Assembly: GCF_963676685.1 (NCBI RefSeq)
Contig: NC_092354.1
Span: forward strand, 35,372,193 to 35,436,192
DNA length: 64,000 nucleotides
Origin: Mytilus edulis
Lineage: Eukaryota > Mollusca > Bivalvia > Mytilida > Mytilidae
Direction of reading: 5' to 3'
The notes under the pieces were generated by a model, which saw nothing but the letters and a program-made list of their open reading frames with translations, searched no databases and was not told the origin of the DNA. The position numbers were made by a program, and so were the translations under genes. Below, one piece after another: positions 10,691-22,043 of this stretch (the stretch's first letter is position 1; every line of letters starts with the position of its first letter).

Positions 10691-11904
10691 TGGGAATTTT
10701 GGGTCCTCAATGCTCTTCAACTTTGTATTTGTTTGGCTTTTTAACTATTTTGATCTGAGCGTCACTGATGAGTCTTATGTAGACGAAACGCGCGTCTGGC
10801 GTATACAATTATAATCCTGGTACTTTTGATAACTATTTACACCACTGGGTCGATGCCACTGCTGGTGGACGTTTCGTCCCCGAGGGTATCACCAGCCCAG
10901 TAGTCAGCACTTCGGTGTTGACATGAATATCAATTATATGGTCATTTTTATAAATTTTCTGTTTACAAAACTTTTGAATTTTTCGAAAAACTAAGGATTT
11001 TCTTACCCCAGGAGTAGATTACCTTAGCCGTATTTGGCACAACTTTTGGGAATTTTGGGTCCTCAATGCTCTTCAACTTTGTATTTGTTTGGCTTTTTAA
11101 CTATTTTGATCTGAGCGTCACTGATGAGTCTTATGTAGACGAAACGCGCGTCTGGCGTATAAAATTATAATCCTGGTACTTTTGATAACTATTTACACCA
11201 CTGGGTCGATGCCACTGCTGGTGGACGTTTCGTCCCCGAGGGTATCACCAGCCCAGTAGTCAGCACTTCGGTGTTGACATGAATATCAATTATATGGTCA
11301 TTTTTATAAATTTTCTGTTTACAAAACTTTTGAATTTTTCGAAAAACTAAGGATTTTCTTACCCCAGGAGTAGATTACCTTAGCCGTATTTAGCACAACT
11401 TTTGGGAATTTTGGGTCCTCAATGCTCTTCAACTTTGTATTTGTTTGGCTTTTTAACTATTTTGATCTGAGCGTCACTGATGAGTCTTATGTAGACGAAA
11501 CGCGCGTCTGGCGTATACAATTATAATCCTGGTACTTTTGATAACTATTTACACCACTGGGTCGATGCCACTGCTGGTGGACGTTTCGTCCCGAGGGTAT
11601 CACCAGCCCAGTAGTCAGCACTTCGGTGTTGACATGAATATCAATTATATGGTCATTTTTATAAATTTTCTGTTTACAAAACTTTTGAATTTTTCGAAAA
11701 ACTGAGGATTTTCTTACCCCAGGAGTAGATTACCTTAGCCGTATTTGGCACAACTTTTGGGAATTTTGGGTCCTCAATGCTCTTCAACTTTGTATTTGTT
11801 TGGCTTTTTAACTATTTTGATCTGAGCGTCACTGATGAGTCTTATGTAGACGAAACGCGCGTCTGGCGTATAAAATTATAATCCTGGTACTTTTGATAAC
11901 TATT
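10691..11904 (+). repeat. Family B tandem array, 356-bp unit, 3.4 copies
   Basis: Units starting TGGGAATTTTGGGTCCTCAA begin at 10691, 11047, 11403 and 11758 (spacing 356, 356, 355), nearly identical to each other; the one-base difference is a missing C in the third unit (TCCCGAGGG). Each unit contains AGACGAAACGCGCGTCT, which can fold (AGACG/CGTCT), and the GGTCGATGCCACTGCTGGTG block. The array ends inside a unit at 11904. Related single or paired copies occur at 18163, 26505, 37417, 39357 and 39963. High identity within the array implies recent expansion or homogenisation. Confidence 0.95.
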
Positions 11905-11960
11905 AAGACATCCAAAAGACATTTATGAGAGGCATCCAAAAGACATTTATGAGAGGCATT
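11905..11960. repeat. Short 25-bp direct duplication
   Basis: CATCCAAAAGACATTTATGA occurs twice in direct succession right after the family B array. Confidence 0.8.
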
Positions 11961-12269
11961 CATGATCTTGAATAGTACATTCAGAAAAACAATCTCTATC
12001 TCCGAGATGTAACACGATGTCCAGTGAGGAGTGATATCTGAAACATTGTTTGCATATAACGTGTTACATTTAATTAAAGTTTCTCTAAATTGTTTTTACC
12101 GGGTTAGAAACAGTAGCAAAATCAAAATTGACGAACAGACGCGGGTACGTCCCGACCACTTCATCCCAACTGCTTTAGAAAGCGAAAGGTTAGCTGGTGG
12201 TGGAATTGAGAAATTGTGAATGACTGACAATCAATCACGCATTAAAAACCGTTAGAATTTATATGAACA

Positions 12270-12865
12270 AGTACACACCCGTGATATCGCGGGTCCGTGA
12301 CTGAATTAAAGTATATACAACTGTAACTATGCCTAAGCCTTATTTTAGTAATTGGTATTGTCATCTGATAAAGTCATGTCGATTATAACATACACAATTT
12401 TCTCTGCTTTCAAATCTTTCTGTTTGAACCCGTCGACCTGGAACTTGTCAATTATTGGAAATATTAATTATTTGGAAAACAAAAGGTCCAGGCTATCCAG
12501 GAATGGTGTATTTTTTAATCAACAGCATTGTCCTATATTAGTTATCTTAGAAAGTCTTGCTGATTGCTGAATAAAGCTACAATAGGGAACAATTTGACAA
12601 TGATTGAATTTAGTAGTGTCAGCCCTTTGATTATGACCCGTGTATATAGCAAAATCCTAAATACACCGTTTGGTGGTGCGCCTGTCAAATGCGGAACGTA
12701 CAGATAAGGTAATAGCTAACAGGTAAATATACTATTGGTATCGGTATCGGATTAGACCCGGAACTTGTTAATTGTTGGCAATATTAATTATGTGGAAAAC
12801 AAAAGGGTCTGGAGTGGTGTAATTTTTAATCTACACCATTGTCCTATATTAGTTATATATAGAGT
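12270..12865. repeat. Interspersed repeat with 320-bp direct duplication
   Basis: CCGTGATATCGCGGGTCCGT at about 12282 resembles CCGCGAAATCGCGGGC at 36118, suggesting one dispersed family. Within this stretch a roughly 110-bp block (GGAACTTGTNAATT... to ...TTGTCCTATATTAGTTAT) is present at about 12440-12550 and again at about 12761-12860. Confidence 0.55.
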
Positions 12866-14322
12866 TGAATTCTTTGATTTGTCGTTTTTACCCGATTACG
12901 GCTGACAAATTGGACCTCGCAATTTTAGTATTATAGATATATAGACCGTTCTTACAATATTGACACAATTAGTACTTATTTTAAATTTTCCCTCAAACTT
13001 AAAACTCAAGCACCTTCGTCCTATCTCCAAATATTTGGCATGTTCCAATTTTTTTTTATTGATATGAATTTCTAAAAGGTTTATTGAAAGGCGGGACGCA
13101 AAAAACAAGAGTTTTCTTTTTTTTTATAGATCGTAAAAGGTGTCACATTACAAATGTGTTTGCAGGGTTTATCAAGGGCAAAGTTATCAGATATATTAGA
13201 ACAATAAATAATGATGTTGATTTACAACATATTTTGTTACAGTAAGATTGAACTTAATAAAGAGATGATACAAGGAAAATGAAATCGAAAAGTCCATAAC
13301 TGACGCTCTGATTTATTCAGAAAAAGGCCCCCCCCCAAAAAAAACACACACACAAAGGAAATTCCTTTAGAATGGGCAACGAAATTTAATCCATGCATTC
13401 ATAAATTAAAACAATGCATTAGTTAACATTGGGATCTACTAAAACAGGATACAGTTTACAACGGTGTATTTTCCAGCAAACTTTTAGTGGACGACCAATT
13501 GATATATTTTGGGGAAAAGGGAAAAAAAAGGGGGGGCAGGAGGATTTGTTTTTGATCGGTTATTTATTTTTGTAAACTAAGAGGACAGATTATTCATTTT
13601 CTGCTCTGTTGAAGCAATATTTTTTTTATTTTCACCAAAGCAAGGGACTGATTATTCATTTTTACAACTATATTTATGATGTTCGAAAACATAATTTTTC
13701 AACGATTTGTTTGTTATAAATAATAAAGTCATTATGTACCATTTAATCAGAATAAATCCTACTCCTCTTCAAAAATGAATATTTTTATATTCCCAACTGC
13801 GTATTGCATACATACATGTACATTGGTCGGTCTTAATTTGCTAAGGCGGCTTAACCCATGTTAGCCCGGTGGTTACTTCCAGTTCGGGTAAGACACTTCA
13901 TTTGCTAAAAAAACAGCCGAAGGAGCACAACGGCTTAAGCCGATCTTGCAGGTCTCCACAGAGCGACAAGACATCGCCAGGTTAAAAGAAGTATGGTGGA
14001 GAGCGAATGGTAAGGTAATTTGTCGAAGCTTAAAATTTCAGATAGTAATACATCTGGGAACAGTAAATCTATTTGGTGTATTTAGTAATACACCAAGTAT
14101 TATTTAATCATTTATCAACTGCATATAAACAGTTATCACGTTTTATGAATCACACAGGCCGGAATACGTACCCAAAATATATTTATCGAAATATTGTTGG
14201 CATAGGTTATACAGTGGTATTTACATTTAAAAATATAAGTTATAAGGATAATGCTGTTCTTTTAAATAGATTATACCGTTATTTTCTAGTCTGAATGGTT
14301 TTACACTAGTATAAATTTTTGG
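12866..14322. other. No recognised gene
   Basis: AT-rich DNA with low-complexity patches (C and CA runs near 13330-13355, G-rich at about 13515-13545). A GC-richer patch at 13830-14010 (AAGGCGGCTTAACCCATG onward) is probably another repeat. Short frames here have no recognisable motif. Confidence 0.35.
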
Positions 14323-14478
14323 GGCTCTAGCTTTGGCTCAACTTATTGTAGCTCGCTGTTCGATGTTGGCCAATGCTCCGTGTTAAGGACCATACCTTGA
14401 CCTGTAATGGTTAACTTTTATAAATTGTGACTTGGATGCATGCAGATTTGTCTCATTGGTACTCTTGCCACATCTTCG
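14323..14478 (-). repeat. Family C interspersed repeat
   Basis: Its reverse complement begins GAAGATGTGGCAAGAGTACC and continues with an 'AATGAGACAA...' block. The same family is at 17453, 47625, 51105, 54113 and 58303. Confidence 0.65.
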
Positions 14479-14612
14479 CAGAGGTAGATTTAGAGCGGGC
14501 CAGGGGAACATTTGGTTGATTATATAGGAAATCAATGAAGCATGATCGGAGTGGGCACCCTCTTAGGCAGTCAGTGGCCCCCCACTTTTGAAAATTTCTG
14601 GATCCGCCACTG
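14479..14612. mobile_element. Short TIR element (hAT-like MITE, family M)
   Basis: The ends are CAGAGGTAGAT and ATCCGCCACTG, inverted copies of a CAGWGGCGGAT terminus. Two more copies with the same ends and length are at 25169-25291 and 50981-51102. CAGNGG termini are typical of hAT-type MITEs, but I could not confirm an 8-bp TSD. Confidence 0.65.
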
Positions 14613-14964
14613 CTTCCTTTGTCTATATAGTGTGTCCATTTTGTTTATTATGTTTATATGTCAACAAATATTCAACTTTCAACATCAATAAAAACTGATT
14701 TTTATGCTTTATAAATGTTATAGTTCTATAACCATTGTTTAAAAAATACTTCTGTTCTTTTTCTTTAAAGTTGCAAGAAAGTGTACATTTTAAGTGGACC
14801 TGCTATATTTGCCACTAGAAGGCCCAACTGCTTCCATTGACAGCTTGTCAGAGCAGGAGACTTCCAAATAACTAACATTTTTGTAAACGGCAGATTTAGG
14901 TCAGTTGATTAACACAACATTAAATAAAATTGCATATTTTGTTATGATAATTTAAAATTAATGA

Positions 14965-15215
14965 GGGTATATTGGATAGGGACAGAAACTTTGCCTTGCA
15001 ACAGGCCACCTACGGACCCCTCAAAGAGTTGTTGCAAGGGTTCTTAACGTGCAAAGAGCGTGGCACTCTCTTTACACGAGGCATCGGATTTAACGTCCCC
15101 TTCTGACGGACGTGACTGCGAACTTGATACATCCCGCACAGCCAAACGGACGCCCCACTTCAGCAAGCGTTTTACTGCCGGTCGGGAGAAGACCAAGCCA
15201 CCCTTGGGGTATCGC
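14965..15215 (-). mobile_element. Family S short retroelement, inverted, 3'-truncated
   Basis: Reverse complement of the family S body seen at 5664-6072, including the AAAGAGTTGTTGCAAGGGTT and CCAAACGGACGCC blocks. The (ATCA) tail is missing and no TSD is visible. Confidence 0.8.
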
Positions 15216-15603
15216 TCTTTTTAAAAGAATGGTCAATGATTCATTTGAAATCTTACTCAAGTCGATCAATACCATTTGTTCTCATTAGACTTTCAAAATA
15301 CATTCACACAGACAACACATGTATGGTGATGTTGCATGTAAGTGTAATTACTGTTTGAAACTGTTTTAACATTTCAGTAATCTTACAGCTAAAAGGCCTA
15401 TAATATTAACAAACAAACTAGATTATTGAGTATTCAAAACTTGATCTTTTTGACTACCTTTTGACCAAAGTGAACTAATTCAAACATCATAATCACAAGA
15501 AATTTATCAAGATGCTGCAATTATCGATCTAATAATCATAAAGTAAACAAAATATGTCTTTCAATTGTAATTTGTGAGATCATAATACTAACATACCAGT
15601 AAG
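15216..15603. other. Non-coding stretch
   Basis: AT-rich; no exon, repeat or RNA gene recognised. Confidence 0.4.
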
Positions 15604-15791
15604 TTAAATATCAAACATTGATTTCACGGACTGTATTTCATATCTACAATTGGGGCAGGACAGGTTTGTCCCATTGTTTCAATCTGCAGAGCACAGACTA
15701 AACATGCTGTGTGGCTGTACGGCACAAAGAAGGCATAGCACTCTCTTTCTGTACATATACCACATTTCCGATGAGGCAGGTTCAAAGTAAC
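15604..15791 (-). pseudogene. Decayed RING-finger terminal exon
   Basis: Behind a strong acceptor (GTTCTTTTCAG) the minus strand reads RKCGICTERECYAFFVPYSH, then TACLVCALQIETMGQTCP. In the shifted frame it continues SCPNCRYEIQSVKSMFDI and a stop at 15604. Together this is a C3HC4 RING pattern, the zinc-binding module of E3 ubiquitin ligases: CxxC, then PxxH, CxxC and CPxC. Two faults are visible: a one-base frameshift at the last CPxC (original frame stops at 15624), and Tyr in place of the expected third zinc ligand Cys (PYSH instead of PCxH). C-terminal RINGs of this shape occur in bivalve IAP-like and TRIM-like genes, but no BIR or other partner domain is in view. Confidence 0.6.
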
Positions 15792-16009
15792 CTGAAAAGA
15801 ACAGAACTGTAAGTAGGAACAATGCTATAAATGTGAAAGATATATAATTCAAAGACAATCAACGACTGCAATATTTGCATGTTTTTGCAGATTTGGAAGA
15901 CATAACAATTCGTTAATGAATTTGTAATTGATTTAATATTGCTTAATGATCAGCTAATAAATTCAGCTTGCAAAATTTTGATTCAAACAGTATCAGTTTG
16001 ATGATGAGT

Positions 16010-16380
16010 CACGAGTTGGTTGACCGTTATGGAATAACCGTTTCACAAATGATATCGGATATGTTCCTTACGTCGTAACTACAATCCCCTTCCCTTTCAT
16101 GAATGTGACCTACCGAATTAGACTTTTTACCGCATTTGTAATCATAAAGCAACACGACGGGTGCCACATGTGGAGCAGGATCTGCTTACCCTTCCGGAGC
16201 ATCTGAGATCACCCCTAGTTTTTGGTGGGGTTCGTGTTGTTTATTCTTTAGTTTTCAATGTTGTGTCATGTGTACGATTGTTTTTCTGTTTGTCTTTTTC
16301 ATTTTTAGCCATGGCGTTGTCAGTTTGTTTTAGATTTATGAGTTTGACTGTCCCTTTGGTATCTTTCGTCCCTCTTTTGA
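16010..16380 (+). mobile_element. Penelope-like element, 3' end only
   Basis: The fragment starts with the last 22 codons of the reverse-transcriptase frame (HELVDRYGITVSQMISDMFL then TS, stop at 16076-16078), identical in protein to the copy at 32924-33540. It is followed by about 300 bp of 3' tail ending at ...CGTCCCTCTTT. Matching tails end at the same point at 32622 (inverted) and 60258. Confidence 0.75.
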
Positions 16381-17452
16381 TGAAATATACCATGCAAAAC
16401 GAAACAAAAAGATTCCTATCACATATTAGATTTTCCTGATTTATTATTTATATCATAATATGTTATGTGACATACATGTAGTATAAACAGCAGTTTATAA
16501 ATTGTGATTCCTTTAATCATTGGTAACGATTGAAGTGTGTAGTGAGGGGCCGAGAGTGTGAGTATTTGTTTAACCAGGAATATTTTATGTAATACACCAT
16601 TTCAATGGTAACAAGTTTTAATATTTCTTGATTTTGATGCCCTCAAGGCCATAATCTTATCCTGGGTGTTTTGTTTTTTGCTGATGAAGGGTTTCAGTTT
16701 TTTTCTAAACCCTGGTCCGGAGACCATGGGGATATTCTCCCTGTTGCTCATTCCTGTTATCATGGTTATTGGTTCTTCTGTCATGTCTGTTGAACAACTC
16801 TCTATCTCTCTCTCTGTTGTACCCGAGAACAATCAGCAGATGATCAAGCCTACTGAACATGTTGAAGTAAAAGAGTAAATACTTAGCAATGAGCATGATG
16901 AGTCTATGAACTTCTGTATACTTTTAAAATTAGCCAATTTATTAAAATATGTAATTAGAATGAGACTGTCAGACTGGTAGAATGAGTTGGCCTTTTAGTT
17001 TTGTAATGTCCAATGAAGTCCATATCTTGTTCTTTCTTAAATAAAATAAAATATCTTGCCAAGATCTATTTTGGGCCACTCCTTTACATCTGAAGACCAG
17101 TCATCATCTTTTAAAGACCTGTGGTAATCTATATTTGCTGTTGCTTGTTTCCCATACATGAAAGTCCTCTTGCAGATAAGAAATCTTTTAATTTGCCAAA
17201 GGCATTATCTGTATTATCCATTTTAAATTTACCTAAAAAAATTAGGATTGAATTAGAAATGCTGTCAGGATAAATGCTAATTTTCGATCCTTTGATCTGA
17301 TTAATCTATGTAGTAGATTCAACGAGTGTGATACTATTATTACTGATTTTATTACGATATACAGTTTTGATTTCAATTATATATGTGTCGTCTCTAAAGT
17401 CAATTTATACAATAGTCCAATAGATATTCTTTTCACATATGTAGATATAAGA
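16381..17452. other. No confident gene
   Basis: Around 16602-16896 both strands are open for 60-76 codons. The minus strand reads ...EEPITMITGMSNRENIPMVS..., but no family or convincing splice pair was found. The remainder is AT-rich. Confidence 0.3.
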
Positions 17453-17506
17453 AGCTGTGGTATGAGTGCCAATGAGGCAACTCTCCATCTAAGTCACAAA
17501 AGTAAA
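17453..17506 (+). repeat. Family C fragment
   Basis: Contains the family start AGCTGTGGTATGAGTGCCAA and CAACTCTCCATCTAAGTCAC. Confidence 0.6.
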
Positions 17507-18162
17507 TTGATTAAAAAGATTTTTCTTGATATTTTCGCGGTTCAATTTCCCTTTTATCCGTACAAAATTGTTGATGTTTGCGAAATCGTTTTTTTAATAA
17601 ACTTTGAAATCTTGCTAGTGTTAATTTCGGTAGTCATTTGATATACTAGAAATCATTGTTTCTATGTAAAGATGAAAACAATTAATTGAAGGTCTTTTTT
17701 TCCAGGTTCAGTGTTCAATACTGCTGACTTTTGATAATTTTTTAGATCACATTAGTTCATTTTCTATTTTTAAATAGGAAATTGTAAATGGTATAGACTT
17801 GCGTAGCTTTTGTCTCGTGGCTGCCTTGAAATTATCTGGTGTGAAGCTGTACTTTTCCTCACAGATAACAATATGCTTCAATTTTGGAATAGTTTGATAA
17901 AAAAAGGCTAATAATAATGTTTTCCATGAATTTATTTCCCGTTGAAGTTTTCAGTTCGAATTCTACTCGTCATTCTCTTATTGCTTATTAATCCAAAGTA
18001 AATTCAAAATATAATTTCATATTCCATAGGGGTTCTTTGTAAACTTTGATGACCCAGTTTTTTTATTGTCAAATATGACGCTCAAAAATTTGAGCGGTAC
18101 AATTAAGTTCAAGTTCATACAAGTGATTACATATCGATTACACTGATTATTTAACAATAAAA
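17507..18162. other. Non-coding stretch
   Basis: AT-rich; no exon or recognised repeat. Confidence 0.4.
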
Positions 18163-18349
18163 TAGTTATCAAAGGTACCAGGATTATAATTTAGTACGCC
18201 AGACGCGCATTTCGTCTACATAAGACTCATCAGCGACGCTCACATCAAAATATTAATTATTTAAGCCAAACAAGTAAAATGTTGAAGGGCAATGTCGATC
18301 CAAAATTCCAAAAAGTTGTGCCAAATACAGCTAAGGTAATCTATACCTG
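18163..18349 (-). repeat. Family B, single inverted diverged copy
   Basis: Contains the reverse complement of the family B core (ACGCCAGACGCGCATTTCGT) with scattered substitutions. Confidence 0.8.
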
Positions 18350-18548
18350 AATAAAACAAAGTCGAAGTTTGTAGAAATGATATATTCTTTATAGTTTTAC
18401 AATATAATATAGATGGACAAACTACCGGTGACTAAACTGTATCTAGACATGATTTTCTCTCTTTGAATAAAGTACACAGTAATAAACCTACGTTTTTAAT
18501 TAAAACATTATCCTCAGATGACATTACTCCATAGAAAAAGATGACAAA

Positions 18549-18895
18549 ATTCCAGTGGAATTCCACTGGAAAGCCACTGGCAAGATCAGTGGATTAACCA
18601 CTGGATTCCAGCGGTAAAAAATGTCTGGCATTCCACTGATCTACTGGAATTCCACTGATTTACCAGTGGTAACTCCAGTGGAATGCAACAAGTTCCAGTG
18701 GTATTTTCTCTGGCATTCCACTGATCTACTGGAATCTTCACTGGTAAATCAGTGGAATTTCTGTAGATTCCACTGGAATTATCAATGATAAATCAGTGGA
18801 ATTCCAGTAGATTCCACTGGAATTATCACTGGTCAATCAGTGGAATTCCAGTAGATCAGTGGAATGCCAGACAATTTCTCTCCAGTGGAATTCCA
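18549..18895. repeat. Dense CCAGTGG/CCACTGG palindrome array
   Basis: About 350 bp is built almost entirely from CCAGTGGAAT, ATTCCACTGG and ATCAGTGGAATTCCAGTAGA words in both orientations. It opens with a 22-bp perfect palindrome (18550-18571, core CCAGTGGAATTCCACTGG). A 46-base arm at 18623-18668 has an inverted partner at 18827-18872 with a single mismatch, and a third partial arm lies at about 18707-18733. The segment can therefore fold into a long, branched hairpin. No coding potential. It could be a foldback-type non-autonomous element or a self-complementary RNA source; nothing in the flanks decides. Confidence 0.9.
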
Positions 18896-19339
18896 ATAAA
18901 AAATTGTTGTATTGAATAATTTGCGGTCACAGTACTTGTTTTGGAAATTAGGGTTTCGGTAAATCATGCATCATGCTAACTCACAGTTTAACAAAAACAA
19001 CCATAAATCTTTGTGGTATGATCATTCTTTAATCTTCACTATAAAAAATTCATTTCTACTGAAAGTACAAATATAATGAAGCAATTATAATATCCACACT
19101 ATAAAAATTATACTGCATGAAAATTCCAATTTAAATAAAAAACTAAAAAGTTATGAGACATAGGATCAGCGTTTTCTTCAGAAAATTTGTTCAGATGGGG
19201 ATATAATCACAAGCCCGCCTTGTTCTTAAATTGTATTAAAGAATACACCATTTTTGAAGGGGCATTAATTGAGAGGGATCTCCGTCATCCCTTGCTCTGA
19301 AGAAAACCCCTGAGGATGCCCCTATTGTTTTCTACAATT
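18896..19339. other. Non-coding stretch
   Basis: AT-rich; no feature recognised. Confidence 0.35.
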
Positions 19340-19810
19340 GCAAAGTAGGTAGATCTTGACATACTGAACATTTTTGCAATTTAAACTTAACCAGGTGTCT
19401 TTGATTGTTTTAGAAATAAAGACCAAAAAGGTTAAAATTTTGAAAATTTGACAAAGGGCAATAATTCCAAGATGGGTTTCGGAATTTTCTTGAAAATTGC
19501 ATGGTAGATCTTGCCATGCTGATCACGTTTACCCTATGTCAGTTTTTCGATATCTGTAATGGTTTTTGAGTTATTAGCCAAAAACAGCAATTTACCCCTA
19601 TGTTCTATTTATAGCAACAGCAGCCATGTTTTTCATCGGATCAATATAAAATGATAATCGTTTGAAGAGGACATGTCAAACATCATTCCTATCAAGTTCA
19701 ATCCAATCTACCCAGCCGTTTCAGAGGAGAAGATTTTTGAAAAAGTTAACAAAGGATGCCAAGTGATGGAAAAGTTCACCTGTTCTTTTAGGACAGGTGA
19801 GCTTAAAAAA
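19340..19810 (+). repeat. Family A, degenerate 3' portion
   Basis: Matches the 3' half of the copy at 2921-4217 (GTAGATCTTG, TTTACCCCTATGTTCTATTT, GTTTCAGAGGAGAAGATTTT) and keeps a decayed terminal hairpin (AGTTCACCTG ... CAGGTGAGCT). Confidence 0.8.
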
Positions 19811-19869
19811 ATGTACATCTAAATACACTCATTCTAAAAAATATACATCTACATATAAATACACTCATT

Positions 19870-19988
19870 CTAGTCTAATTTTTTTCTTAGTTTTCTAATT
19901 TTGTCGTTCATAATAACAGTAATTTTCCCCCATTCCTTGGTCTTGTCTTCAATGGAGATTTCCTTCAGGAATCTGCTAAATATTTCAC
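19870..19988 (-). CDS. BEN-domain protein, terminal coding exon
   Basis: Starts after acceptor TCTTTTTCAG (AG at 19989-19990) with two bases completing a codon from the preceding exon, then reads EIFSRFLKEISIEDKTKEWG and KITVIMNDKIRKLRKKLD, with the stop at 19870-19872. Joined to 21050-21262 it completes the C-terminal helices of a BEN domain ('...W.....INDK.R..R'). BEN domains bind DNA and occur in chromatin and transcription regulators. The splice phase (one base plus two) fits exactly, which is good evidence for a real gene. Confidence 0.75.
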
Positions 19989-21049
19989 CTGAAAAAGAAA
20001 ATGTTATTGTGTGTAATGGACGCCAGCTGGAAGTGCAATTTTCTATATTTGTTACTCACTTTCATACCAAATTTCATCCTATATAATATTCCATTCATGT
20101 ATGATTTTTGAATTATTTTTTTATCAATGTTTCGACTTTGACCGCCATAAAACCGAAAGTTCTTACTATGACCAGGCACAACTCTGGATGGCCCCAGCTT
20201 TTTGGTAGGTAGCGCATTCAAAATTCAAATCAAAATACACAAAATGTATGAACGTGTGGATCGTATTGCACAGAAATACATAGTCCCCTACCGGTTGAAC
20301 AAGGTTTATTATGCCATCAAAAATAGTCAAAGATGTACAAAATGCAAGCTTGATCTGTAAGTCATCCTGGTAGACTTGCATACCAAAAATTGTCTAAATG
20401 AAATGAATATCTGCGAGCATTACAAAATGAACAGCTGCACCATTGGGCATGATATGACCGCAGCATTTTGACACATTAAAGTTGAATACATGTACATTTA
20501 AAGTGCTGGTAATCATTGATACATAATATATAATGTTGGTCGTACACCAAAGATGTAAAAAAAATAATTAAAATTAAAATGTGGTACTTTAAAAACGTGC
20601 GGTTATATGACCCCCTTTGGCAGCTTAAAGCTTGAAAACAGTAATAGCTTTACAAAAAATATCTGCACTCATCCAGAAGCTCAATTTTTAAGTCAAGAGG
20701 AATCCAAAGAAACAATTAAGTCCCTTCTGATGAAAAATAAAAAAAAATGAAGTTCTTTGTAAACTTTGGCCCGCTATAGCTCGAAAATCAATTGAGTGCT
20801 ATGTTTATTTTTATAAGGTATTCCATTGAAAAAAACTGCAGCAAAGTAGACTTAAAATTAAAAACAAATTTGAGATTCATGCATCTCTTTTATCTCAGGA
20901 ATGGTCAATGATACGTTAAATCCGTCTGCATACTCCAGATGGAGAATTTTGTAAAGAAACCCCAATTAAATAGGGGATAAAGGTTACTATTTTGCAAAAT
21001 AAGGAATATTAAAATAAAGAAAACTGTAATATATAAAAGGGGAACATAC
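19989..21049 (-). other. Intron of the BEN-domain gene
   Basis: GT/AG-bounded intron of 1.06 kb on the minus strand. It holds a GC-richer block at about 20140-20470 that looks like an unclassified dispersed repeat, with short frames on both strands; otherwise AT-rich. Confidence 0.6.
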
Positions 21050-21262
21050 TCTTGATTGCATGCTTCTTGTCCACAGATATTGCTTTAAAGTTGTGCTGCT
21101 TGTTCCCATATATGGTGCATGCTTCTATTTCCTCGTTGGACAGCACAAACTCAATGAGATTAAGGACCAACTTTTCGGCTGTTTTTGCCCCAGCACGACA
21201 TCTTAACAAATCAGTTCTTCTAATAGAGATGCCATATCTGGCATCCCCCACAAAAGCTAATT
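21050..21262 (-). CDS. BEN-domain protein, penultimate exon
   Basis: Bounded by acceptor TTTATTTTTCAG and donor ATCAAGA|GTATGT. It encodes LAFVGDARYGISIRRTDLLR, then CRAGAKTAEKLVLNLIEFVL, SNEEIEACTIYGNKQHNFKA and ISVDKKHAIK. The pattern (AGAKTAEKLV..LIEFVLSNEE..., then ..D..K..AIK) is that of the central helices of a BEN domain, a sequence-specific DNA-binding and protein-interaction module. Splicing to 19988 gives KKHAIKS-EIFSRFLKE in frame. Upstream exons are less certain (21852-21888 and 22044-22229). Confidence 0.75.
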
Positions 21263-21851
21263 CTGAAAAATAAAGAAAAAAATGCATGTACATGTATGTA
21301 TGCACTTATATGAAACTAAAGACAAGCAACCTGTTGACATCCATAAAATTATAAATAAACATAATTATGACAACCACACAAATGTCTAATTGAAGTGTAT
21401 CCCACACATTCAAAGTCCTAGCTGCTAAATAGAAAGTTGATTACAAACAGCAACCAAAATTACTTATATCATATACAACTCATCAAAACAAATTAAGCTG
21501 CATAACAAATTTGAAATCATATAAACATCAAAGAGAGGCACTATTTTGTTTATACAGAACTTTCCCCTTTTATTATTACATGCTTTGAAAAATTCCGCTA
21601 TTAAACAAGAAACTGAAATCGCTATAAACAATTAACCTATATGCCCCATCAGTATGGAGCTTTATACATATTTGAAATTGATCTTATCTGACAGTGAAGG
21701 TCAAGAAAATTATAGCCATAAGTCTTTTTACATAATTTTATGTATAATTCATGTTATCATCTTTCCCTACATCTATCTCAGTCTGCTGTGTACTTTCGCA
21801 AAAGTTGTAACCGGTTGACCTGGAGATATCACAGAGCTGACCTTGACTTAC
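21263..21851 (-). other. Intron or non-coding stretch upstream of the BEN exon
   Basis: AT-rich; no exon recognised. Confidence 0.4.
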
Positions 21852-21888
21852 CACGGAATTCTCCCAACGTTTGGAAACCAATAGTTAT
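21852..21888 (-). CDS. Possible 37-base microexon of the BEN gene
   Basis: Lies between an AG (AAAAAAAG) and a perfect donor (CCGTG|GTAAGTC). Read as ITIGFQTLGEFR plus one base, it would complete GAA at the start of the 21050-21262 exon, so the phase fits. Support is limited to splice signals and phase. Confidence 0.2.
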
Positions 21889-22043
21889 CTTTTTTTTAAA
21901 GAAATATATTTGATCAAAACAAGCATCTATTATATTTTGTTTTATCAATTAGGCAATGTTTAGGCAAACATATTTATATCTGCTATCTGTATATTTATGT
22001 TAGCTTTCTTGCTTTTGTTGATTTTTTTTCTCCATAAATACAG

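Noticed and set aside
10691..11904. CRISPR-like array
   Set aside because: Units are 356 bp, contiguous and nearly identical, with no repeat/spacer alternation; this is a satellite-type tandem in a eukaryotic genome.
16161..16439. Hydrophobic 92-codon frame that recurs at 32553 and 60050
   Set aside because: It is the translated 3' tail of the Penelope-like element; recurrence follows the repeat and not a membrane protein gene.
16602..16896. Overlapping open frames on both strands, up to 76 codons
   Set aside because: Neither frame matches a known domain, both lack convincing splice partners, and simultaneous opening on both strands suggests chance or repeat sequence.
20140..20470. Host exon in the BEN-gene intron
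   Set aside because: The block is GC-richer with short frames on both strands, but there are no matching splice sites; it looks more like a dispersed repeat.
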